From: Oscillospiraceae bacterium
Lineage (GTDB): Bacteria; Bacillota; Clostridia; Clostridiales; Clostridiaceae
Direction: 5' to 3'
Assembly: GCA_009785875.1 (NCBI GenBank)
Contig: WQUF01000091.1
Coordinates: forward strand, 1 to 7,079
DNA: 7,079 bases
The notes beneath the pieces are model-generated. The model saw nothing but the letters and a program-made list of their open reading frames with translations. It had not been told where the DNA came from and ran no database searches. Both the position numbers and the translations under genes were made by a program. Positions 1-5,194 of this stretch are shown piece after piece; position 1 is the first letter of the stretch, and every line of letters begins with the position of its first letter.

Positions 1-828
1 GAAGATAGAATCATCAAAGGCATGATAGGAAGGGAGCTTAAGGATCGTTTCCCAAAGAGGGATACTAAAATTGGAGATGTGTGCTTTGAGGTTAAAAATT
101 GGAAAGTCTTTGACCCAAACAATGAGTCCAGAGAGATAATAAAATCTGTCAATTTCAACTTAAGGCGTGGAGAAATCGTAGGTTTTGCTGGTCTCATGGG
201 TTCTGGAAGGACAGAAATTGCCATGAGCGTCTTCGGCAAATCCTATGGTATTAAAATAGAAGGTCAAATATTTAAAGACGGCAAGGAAGTTAAATTCAAC
301 ACAGTTTCTGATGCTATAAATAATGGCGTTGCATATGTATCAGAGGATAGAAAAACTTACGGTCTTGTTCTAATAAATGATATAAAGACAAACACCACTT
401 TGCCAAACCTATCAAAGATAAGCGATCATAGCATTGTGGATTCCAACAAGGAAATCCATGAAGCTGAAAGTTATAGAAAAAAACTGAACATAAAATCATC
501 AAGTATATCGCAGCTCACTGGTAATTTAAGCGGAGGAAATCAGCAAAAGGTCGTCCTTAGCAAGTGGATAATGGCAGATCCTGATGTACTCATTTTAGAT
601 GAACCTACCAGGGGAATAGATGTTGGAGCTAAATACGAAATCTATCAAATAATGAACGATCTTGTCAGTCAAGGTAAATCCATAATCATGATTTCTTCAG
701 AGATGCCAGAGGTTTTAGGGATGAGCGACAGAGTCTATGTCATAAACAATGGTAAAATCGCTGGTGAACTGGAAAAACGCGATGCAAGCCCGGAAAAAAT
801 CATGAAATGCATCTTGAGCAGTAATTAG
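1..828 (+). CDS. Sugar ABC importer ATP-binding protein, C-terminal half (5' partial; MmsA/GguA/XylG type)
   Basis: This is the cytoplasmic ATPase of a monosaccharide importer, which powers sugar uptake through the permease encoded next. The reading frame is open from base 1 (first residues EDRIIKG), so the ATG at 22 is internal and the gene starts outside the window. Only about 275 residues are present, against roughly 500 in this double-domain family, so the first nucleotide-binding domain is missing from view. The visible second domain has a Walker A-like GLMGSGRT (190-213) in which Arg replaces the usual Lys. It also has the signature LSGGNQQ (526-546) and Walker B DVLILDEP (583-606). The switch region reads ISSEMPE with no His. 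The altered Walker A and missing switch His are typical of the second domain of RbsA/MglA/XylG proteins, so they are not damage. The stop codon overlaps the ribosome binding site of the permease gene. The exact substrate cannot be read from the ATPase. Confidence 0.93.
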   Translation, partial: EDRIIKGMIGRELKDRFPKRDTKIGDVCFEVKNWKVFDPNNESREIIKSVNFNLRRGEIVGFAGLMGSGRTEIAMSVFGKSYGIKIEGQIFKDGKEVKFNTVSDAINNGVAYVSEDRKTYGLVLINDIKTNTTLPNLSKISDHSIVDSNKEIHEAESYRKKLNIKSSSISQLTGNLSGGNQQKVVLSKWIMADPDVLILDEPTRGIDVGAKYEIYQIMNDLVSQGKSIIMISSEMPEVLGMSDRVYVINNGKIAGELEKRDASPEKIMKCILSSN

Positions 829-833
829 GAGGA
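826..833 (+). promoter_or_regulatory. Ribosome binding site of the permease gene, overlapping the ATPase stop codon
   Basis: TAGGAGGA contains the ATPase stop (TAG, 826-828) and a strong Shine-Dalgarno core, six bases before the ATG at 840. The overlap suggests translational coupling of ATPase and permease. Confidence 0.85.
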
Positions 834-839
834 CTTTAT

Positions 840-2033
840 ATGGAAACAATTAAAAAGATATTTAGCGGAAATATTAGACAATACGGCATGGTAATCGCTC
901 TTTTTGTCCTCATGATCTTCTTTGCTATAGTCACAAAAGGCGTGTTATTACTTCCTATGAATGTATCGAATCTGGTTTCTCAAAACGCTTACGTGCTTAT
1001 TTTAGCTGTAGGTATGCTATTTTGTATAATAACCGGAAATGTTGACTTATCTGTTGGTTCTATTGTAGCACTTGTTGGAGCTATTTCCGGAATAATCATC
1101 GTCAGAATGGGTATACCATTTTGGTTAGGCATTATATTTTGCATCGTAATCGGTGGAGCAGTTGGAGCATTTCAAGGCTGGTATATAGCCTATATGAGAG
1201 TACCGGCGTTTATAGTTACCCTTGCTGGAATGCTCATGTACAGAGGCTTAACAATGAATTTCCTAGGTGGTCAAACTATTTCACAATACCCCAGAGGATT
1301 TCAATTTTTAGCCCAAGGTTTTGTTCTCCAATCATCGACTATAAAATTACCACTGGTTGAAGGTGGAATCTCAATAAATATTTTAGCAATTTTATTAGGA
1401 ATTATAGCATCTGTTATATATATTATATTCACATTGAGCTCTCAAAGGGGCAAACAAAAGTACAATTTTGAAGTGGATCCACCATCGGTATTGATCCTTA
1501 AATTTATAGTTATCACCATAATCATCAATTTTTTTACAATTGAATTTGCCCTTTATAAGGGTATACCTGCAGTTTTATTGATAATAGTGGCACTTGTTGT
1601 TATCTATACTTTTATAGCAAATAAAACTATACTGGGACGGCATATTTATGCTATGGGTGGCAACGAAAAAGCTGCTAAACTTTCAGGTGTTAAGACTAAA
1701 AAAGATTTATTCTTAGTTTATGCTAATATGGGAATCCTTGCAGCTCTTGCAGGCATGATCGTAGCTGCACGTTTAAATGCTGCAACGCCAAAAGCTGGCT
1801 CTGGTTTTGAACTTGATGCAATTGCAGCTTGTTATATCGGTGGTGCCTCTGCTTCTGGTGGAATTGGTACTATAATTGGAGCTATAGTTGGAGGTCTCGT
1901 TATGGGGGTTTTAAACAACGGTATGACGATCCTTGGATTTTCAATCGATATGCAACAAGTCGTTAAAGGAGCCGTTTTATTGCTCGCTGTAACATTCGAT
2001 GTCTACTCAAAATCAAAATCATCTGTTAAATAG
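840..2033 (+). CDS. Sugar ABC importer permease (MmsB/GguB/XylH type)
   Basis: This is the integral membrane permease of the importer (BPD_transp_2 family), expected to form the dimeric channel that receives sugar from the ChvE-like lipoprotein. Its 397 residues are normal for the XylH/GguB subgroup, which is longer than RbsC-type permeases. The protein is very hydrophobic, with about ten membrane segments, for example around residues 15-32, 50-65, 74-88, 94-113, 121-138, 180-198, 219-236, 243-260, 290-310 and 342-362. Conserved family stretches are GNVDLSVGS (66-74), RVPAFIVTLAG (120-130) and the cytoplasmic loop MGGNEKAAKLSGV (272-284), the expected contact with the ATPase. The polar segment at 200-215 (SSQRGKQKYNFEVDPP) is the extra loop seen in GguB-like members. 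The start at 840 fits the strong ribosome binding site. The gene lies 11 bases after the ATPase and 50 bases before the first binding protein. Confidence 0.93.
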   Translation: METIKKIFSGNIRQYGMVIALFVLMIFFAIVTKGVLLLPMNVSNLVSQNAYVLILAVGMLFCIITGNVDLSVGSIVALVGAISGIIIVRMGIPFWLGIIFCIVIGGAVGAFQGWYIAYMRVPAFIVTLAGMLMYRGLTMNFLGGQTISQYPRGFQFLAQGFVLQSSTIKLPLVEGGISINILAILLGIIASVIYIIFTLSSQRGKQKYNFEVDPPSVLILKFIVITIIINFFTIEFALYKGIPAVLLIIVALVVIYTFIANKTILGRHIYAMGGNEKAAKLSGVKTKKDLFLVYANMGILAALAGMIVAARLNAATPKAGSGFELDAIAACYIGGASASGGIGTIIGAIVGGLVMGVLNNGMTILGFSIDMQQVVKGAVLLLAVTFDVYSKSKSSVK

Positions 2034-2053
2034 CTATTATAGTAAACTATAAT
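2025..2053 (+). promoter_or_regulatory. Possible weak internal promoter before the first binding-protein gene
   Basis: A consensus TATAAT lies at 2048-2053. The best hexamer 17 bases upstream, GTTAAA (2025-2030), matches the -35 consensus at only three of six positions. In DNA this AT-rich a TATAAT can occur by chance, and it is also part of a palindrome, so the call is tentative. A promoter here would explain extra expression of the binding protein over the permease. Confidence 0.25.
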
Positions 2054-2054
2054 A
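2035..2054 (+). repeat. A/T-rich perfect inverted repeat between permease and binding-protein genes
   Basis: TATTATAGT (2035-2043) and ACTATAATA (2046-2054) are perfect 9-base complements separated by two As. There is no T-tract after it, so it is not a standard intrinsic terminator. It could be an mRNA-processing or stability hairpin that lets the binding-protein message outlast the upstream part, or a palindromic operator. It also contains a TATAAT (see the promoter entry). Confidence 0.6.
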
Positions 2055-2066
2055 TAAAAAAAATTT

Positions 2067-2073
2067 AGGAGGA
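2067..2073 (+). promoter_or_regulatory. Strong ribosome binding site of the first binding-protein gene
   Basis: AGGAGGA lies 10 bases upstream of the ATG at 2084, a perfect anti-16S match. This fits the high expression expected of a solute-binding lipoprotein. Confidence 0.85.
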
Positions 2074-2083
2074 TAAAATTAAA

Positions 2084-3223
2084 ATGAAAAAATTCTTATC
2101 ATTTATACTATTATCAGCATTGTCATTATCTGTAGCAGCATGTGGTGGAACTGCATCAAATACTCAAACAACAACAACTGCAGCACCAGCTACAACCCAA
2201 AGCGCACAGACAACAGCTGCACCAGCTGCTTCAACTGGCAAAAAAGTAGGCGTTGCGATGCCAACTAAATCTTCTCAAAGATGGATTCAAGACGGCGACA
2301 ACATGAAAAAAGTTCTTGAGTCAAAAGGGTATACTGTAGACCTTCAATACGCTGAAGATGACATTCCTACACAAATATCTCAACTTGAAACAATGATCAC
2401 AACAGGCTGCAATGTTTTAGTAATAGCATCTATTGATGGACAATCACTTACAGATGTTCTCCAAAAAGCTAAGGATAACAATGTCAAGGTTATAGCATAT
2501 GACAGACTTATAAAAAACAGCGACAGCATAACATATTACGCAACATTTGACAATTTCAAAGTTGGTGTACAACAGGCTTCAAGTTTAGAAACAGGTCTTG
2601 GATTAAAAGATGGCAAGGGACCTTTTAACATCGAATTATTTGGTGGTTCACCTGATGATACAAATGCATTCTATTTCTATGATGGTGCTATGAGTGTGCT
2701 TCAACCTTATATAGATAGCGGAAAATTAGTAGTTAAGAGCGGTCAAATGGGTATGGACAAAGTTTCTACCCTTAGATGGGATGGTGCAACTGCACAAGCT
2801 CGTATGGAAAACATACTTACTGCATATTACGCAAATGACAGAGTTGATGCTGTTTTATCCCCATACGATGGTCTTTCAATAGGAATTCTCGCTGCAGTTA
2901 AAGCTGTTGGTTATGGTACACCTGGTAAACCTCTTCCTTTAATTTCAGGGCAAGATGCTGAAATAGCTTCTATGAAGTCCATAATTGCCGGAGAACAATA
3001 TAGCACAATATTTAAAGATACAAGAGTTCTTGCTGAGAAATGTTCACAAATGGTTGATGCTGTTCTTCAGGGAAAACCTGCTGAAGTAAATGACACTAAA
3101 ACTTATGACAATGGTGTTATGGTTGTTCCTTCATATCTCTGTGATCCAGTTATAGTAGATAAATCCAATTACAAACAAATATTGATCGATAGCGGATATT
3201 ACACTGAAGATCAACTTAAATAA
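2084..3223 (+). CDS. chvE: Multiple-sugar-binding lipoprotein, ChvE-like
   Basis: This is the extracellular solute-binding subunit of the importer, anchored to the membrane by lipid. The N-terminus is a lipoprotein signal with lipobox SVAAC (Cys20). A Thr/Ala/Gln/Ser-rich linker follows (about 25-51), then a two-lobed periplasmic-binding-protein domain (53-379, Peripla_BP_4 type). Long stretches match Agrobacterium ChvE as I remember it, including AMPTKSS, DLQYAEDDIP, VLVIASIDGQ, FNIELFGGSPDD, TLRWD, SPYDGLSIG and SGQDAE. Positions expected to contact the sugar, by comparison with ChvE/XylF, are all present: Arg66-Trp67, Arg141, Asn194, Arg231-Trp232, Asp262 and Asp291. The likely ligands are aldoses such as xylose, arabinose, glucose or galactose, and the sequence does not choose between them. 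It follows the permease by 50 bases and ends just before a strong terminator, so it closes the importer operon. The order ATPase-permease-binding protein differs from Agrobacterium chvE-gguA-gguB. The gene symbol is by family only. Confidence 0.94.
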   Translation: MKKFLSFILLSALSLSVAACGGTASNTQTTTTAAPATTQSAQTTAAPAASTGKKVGVAMPTKSSQRWIQDGDNMKKVLESKGYTVDLQYAEDDIPTQISQLETMITTGCNVLVIASIDGQSLTDVLQKAKDNNVKVIAYDRLIKNSDSITYYATFDNFKVGVQQASSLETGLGLKDGKGPFNIELFGGSPDDTNAFYFYDGAMSVLQPYIDSGKLVVKSGQMGMDKVSTLRWDGATAQARMENILTAYYANDRVDAVLSPYDGLSIGILAAVKAVGYGTPGKPLPLISGQDAEIASMKSIIAGEQYSTIFKDTRVLAEKCSQMVDAVLQGKPAEVNDTKTYDNGVMVVPSYLCDPVIVDKSNYKQILIDSGYYTEDQLK

Positions 3224-3225
3224 TA

Positions 3226-3266
3226 AAAAAAGCGCATAGGAAAAGCCTCCTCCTATGCGCTTTTTT
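3226..3266 (+). terminator. Intrinsic terminator after the first binding-protein gene
   Basis: The arms GCGCATAGGA (3232-3241) and TCCTATGCGC (3251-3260) form a perfect 10-bp stem. Flanking A6 (3226-3231) pairs with T6 (3261-3266), making a 16-bp helix around the nine-base loop AAAGCCTCC. The T-run gives the U-tract. The A-run on the other side allows function in both directions. It starts two bases after the TAA stop at 3221-3223. Confidence 0.95.
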
Positions 3267-3280
3267 ATTTTAATATTACA
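3226..3280. repeat. Direct repeat, copy 1 (terminator plus 14 bases)
   Basis: This stretch matches 4390-4443 base for base, apart from one T missing from the T-run of the second copy. It covers the whole hairpin, the loop and the 14 bases ATTTTAATATTACA after it. Similarity ends sharply beyond 3280. On the - strand the last part spells codons for VILK plus a stop, the same as the end of the TraX-like protein. Confidence 0.95.
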
Positions 3281-3295
3281 AAAATGAAAGGAGTA

Positions 3296-3325
3296 TTAAC
3301 ATTTTGGGAGTATTATTAATATTAT
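3296..3325 (+). promoter_or_regulatory. Possible promoter of the second binding-protein gene
   Basis: TTAACA (3296-3301) and TATTAT (3320-3325) each match the SigA consensus at five of six positions, with an 18-base spacer. It lies between the upstream terminator and the gene, where a separate promoter would be needed. The predicted start near 3332 would leave a leader of only about 13 bases with the ribosome binding site at its very 5' end. The region is very AT-rich, so chance matches are possible. Confidence 0.35.
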
Positions 3326-3330
3326 AAAAT

Positions 3331-3338
3331 AAGGAGGA
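3331..3338 (+). promoter_or_regulatory. Strong ribosome binding site of the second binding-protein gene
   Basis: AAGGAGGA lies six bases before the ATG at 3345. Together with the intact reading frame it argues that this diverged copy is translated. Confidence 0.85.
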
Positions 3339-3344
3339 TAAAAA

Positions 3345-4403
3345 ATGAAAAAATTCTTATCACTGATGCTTTTATTTGCGCTGTCATTATCTGTATTTGC
3401 CTCTTGTACAAGCAAAACTTCCGGGGTAAAAGTAGGTGTTTCAATGCCAAATAATTCTTCCCAAGCTGGAAGCAACATTAAAAAAATCTTTGAGGAGAGA
3501 GACTATGTTGTAGACCTTCAATATGCTCAAGACATATCTACGCAGGCTTCACAATTGGAAAATATGATCGGGGCAGGATGCAAGGTTTTAATAATAGAGG
3601 CTATTAACTCACAATCTCTCAAAGTTGTACTCCAAAAAGCTAAAGACAACAATGTTAAAGTTATTGCTTACGATATACTCATAAGGGACAGCAGTAACAT
3701 ATCATATTATGTAACATTTGATAATTATAAAGTCGGTGTGCTGCAAGCTCAAAGCCTAGAAACAGCTCTTGGTTTAAAAAATGGCAAAGGACCTTTTAAT
3801 ATTGAGTTATTCGGTGGTTCACTTGATGACAACAATGCATATTTCTTCTACGATGGAGCTATGGGCATTTTACAACCCTATTTAGACAGCGGAAAATTAG
3901 TCGTTAAAAGTGGACAAACTGCTATTGACAAAATTGCTACATCGGGATCAAATGGTGCTGCTGCGCAATCTCGTATGGAAAATATATTGACTACATTTTA
4001 TGCAAACGATAGAGTAGATGCAATTTTATCCCCATATGATGATATCTCAATAGGAGTCCTTAATGCAGTCAAAGATTTAGGTTATGGTACTTCAGATAAG
4101 CCTATTCCATTTGTCTCAGGACAGGATGCCGAAATCGCTTCTGTTAAATCCATAATCGCTGGAGAGCAGTACAGTACAGTATTTAAAGATACAAGGATTC
4201 TCTCTGAAAAATGCTTAGAAATAGTAAATGCAATCCTTCTTGGGAGAACTTCCAGCATAAATGACACCAAAACTCATGAAAACGGTGCTATAGCAGTTCC
4301 TTCATATCTGTGTACTCCAATAATCGTAGATAAAACTAATTATAAGGAAGTTTTAATCGACAGCGGATATTACACTGAAGCTGAGCTCCAAAAAAGCGCA
4401 TAG
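3345..4403 (+). CDS. Diverged second ChvE-like lipoprotein (paralogue with altered ligand site)
   Basis: This is a tandem paralogue of the gene just upstream, 352 residues long. By hand alignment 190 of the last 269 compared positions are identical (about 70%). The signal sequence is lipoprotein-like with Cys21, but the lipobox VFASC has an unusual Phe at -3. The long Thr/Ala-rich linker of copy 1 is reduced to a few residues (22-28). The binding fold is kept (29-348), including VIAYD, FNIELFGGS, SPYD and SGQDAE. Key positions differ. The segment RWIQDGD of copy 1 is replaced by AGS (41-43) through a four-residue in-frame loss. Arg of AYDR is Ile111, and LRWD is SGSN (200-203, with Ser for the preceding Leu). 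The frame is otherwise intact, so this looks like a working gene with changed or lost sugar binding, not a pseudogene. It lies behind a terminator and needs its own promoter or read-through. The stop codon lies inside the following terminator stem, and the last residues QKSA are encoded by terminator sequence. Confidence 0.9.
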   Translation: MKKFLSLMLLFALSLSVFASCTSKTSGVKVGVSMPNNSSQAGSNIKKIFEERDYVVDLQYAQDISTQASQLENMIGAGCKVLIIEAINSQSLKVVLQKAKDNNVKVIAYDILIRDSSNISYYVTFDNYKVGVLQAQSLETALGLKNGKGPFNIELFGGSLDDNNAYFFYDGAMGILQPYLDSGKLVVKSGQTAIDKIATSGSNGAAAQSRMENILTTFYANDRVDAILSPYDDISIGVLNAVKDLGYGTSDKPIPFVSGQDAEIASVKSIIAGEQYSTVFKDTRILSEKCLEIVNAILLGRTSSINDTKTHENGAIAVPSYLCTPIIVDKTNYKEVLIDSGYYTEAELQKSA

Positions 4404-4429
4404 GAAAAGCCTCCTCCTATGCGCTTTTT
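4390..4429. terminator. Bidirectional intrinsic terminator shared by convergent genes
   Basis: The stem GCGCATAGGA (4396-4405) / TCCTATGCGC (4415-4424) is extended by A5 (4391-4395) pairing with T5 (4425-4429), around the nine-base loop at 4406-4414. On the + strand the T-run gives the U-tract. On the - strand the A-run 4390-4395 does the same for the TraX-like gene. The stop of the second binding protein (TAG, 4401-4403) is in the 5' arm. The TraX stop (TAA on the - strand, 4428-4430) starts in the T-run. Confidence 0.94.
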
Positions 4430-4443
4430 ATTTTAATATTACA
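4390..4443. repeat. Direct repeat, copy 2 (terminator plus the end of the TraX-like gene)
   Basis: This matches 3226-3280 except for one missing T. Here the 14 bases after the hairpin are coding: on the - strand they give the last four codons (VILK) and the stop of the TraX-like gene, plus one base of the preceding Tyr codon. Confidence 0.95.
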
Positions 4444-5174
4444 TATTTAATTAATCCAATTATAAAAAGATGAACCGGATAAAAAACATAGAATGTCCAT
4501 TTATAAATTGGTCTTCTGTCTCTCTTTCCATTATAAAAATATATCAATGGTAAGGCTAAAAAAACTCCTAATTGAAACAGTGAAAAATACCAGTCTCTTG
4601 TCTGCGCCATTAAAAGCATGCTAGAAAGTACCATAAAAAAAGAATTTAAAGAAAACATAAAAGCTTGTCTTTTAAAGTTACCACGATTCATTCCAAAGAT
4701 CAATATGTAGAATACTCCAAAGAAAATCCAGTCTGACAAAAATGATAAAACCAATAAACACACTAGTATGAATTGTTTCTTACTTTCACTCAGTGAGCTT
4801 TTCATTGCATATAAAGCGACCAAGCCAAACAAAAGGGTAAATATAACATTTAAACACATGGAAAGATCGAAAAAGCTTCTAAAATAAATAAATTTTCCTG
4901 TTTTAAAATATGTAAAAGGAATTTGCGATATTATAGCAAAAATGGAAAGCCTAGCAATATATTTTTCAACATCTCTCGTGTGATAGAAACCTTCAGCAAT
5001 AAAAAAGCTCATGATTGGTAGAGTTATACGCCCAAATATATGCATAAAAAAACCTAAAAAGCTGTTTAATGGTACAAACGCCCATGCTATATGGTCTATT
5101 AACATAGCTATTATAGCGACGAGTTTAAGTATATCTGCACTGATACCTCCTTTTTTAAAAGTTAAACTCTCCAT
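4428..5174 (-). CDS. TraX-family membrane protein
   Basis: This is a polytopic membrane protein of the TraX family (PF05857), 248 residues. The founding member is F-plasmid TraX, needed for N-acetylation of pilin. Chromosomal relatives in Firmicutes are common and mostly uncharacterised. Family features seen are LKLVAIIAMLIDH (16-28, Asp27-His28), FGRITLPI (47-54), EGFYHTRDVEKY (61-72, His65), SQIPF (83-87), NVIFTL (109-114) and FYPVHL (231-236, His235), separated by about eight hydrophobic segments. No pilin or conjugation genes are nearby, so pilin is an unlikely substrate. Acetylation of a surface polymer is possible but is inference. The ATG at 5172-5174 has only a weak GGGG upstream. A much better AAAAAAGGAGGT lies inside the gene at codons 7-10, with no usable in-frame start after it. 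The gene begins 20 bases after the aldo/keto reductase and is probably co-transcribed. Its stop codon lies in the shared terminator. Confidence 0.85.
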   Translation of the reverse strand: MESLTFKKGGISADILKLVAIIAMLIDHIAWAFVPLNSFLGFFMHIFGRITLPIMSFFIAEGFYHTRDVEKYIARLSIFAIISQIPFTYFKTGKFIYFRSFFDLSMCLNVIFTLLFGLVALYAMKSSLSESKKQFILVCLLVLSFLSDWIFFGVFYILIFGMNRGNFKRQAFMFSLNSFFMVLSSMLLMAQTRDWYFSLFQLGVFLALPLIYFYNGKRDRRPIYKWTFYVFYPVHLFIIGLIKYVILK

Positions 5175-5194
5175 ATAAAAACTACCCCATTTTT

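Noticed and set aside
22..24. ATG at 22 as the true start of the ATPase gene
   Set aside because: The frame is open to base 1 and the residues before it continue the family sequence. A start here would leave only half of a double-domain ATPase with no ribosome binding site.
314..502. 62-residue frame on the - strand inside the ATPase gene
   Set aside because: It is fully contained in a well-supported gene on the other strand and its translation has no recognisable features.
1121..1360. 79-residue + strand frame inside the permease gene
   Set aside because: It is an out-of-frame shadow of the permease, with no ribosome binding site and composition unlike a real protein.
3296..3478. 60-residue - strand frame across the start of the second binding protein
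   Set aside because: It overlaps the signal-peptide region of a real gene. Its hydrophobic part is the antisense of AT-rich signal sequence, and no good start context is seen.
4082..4270. 62-residue - strand frame inside the second binding protein
   Set aside because: It is antisense to conserved coding sequence and has no independent support.
3345..4403. Second binding-protein gene as a pseudogene
   Set aside because: The frame is intact over 352 codons, the size changes are multiples of three, and it has a strong ribosome binding site and a signal sequence. Only the ligand site and the extreme C-terminus have changed.
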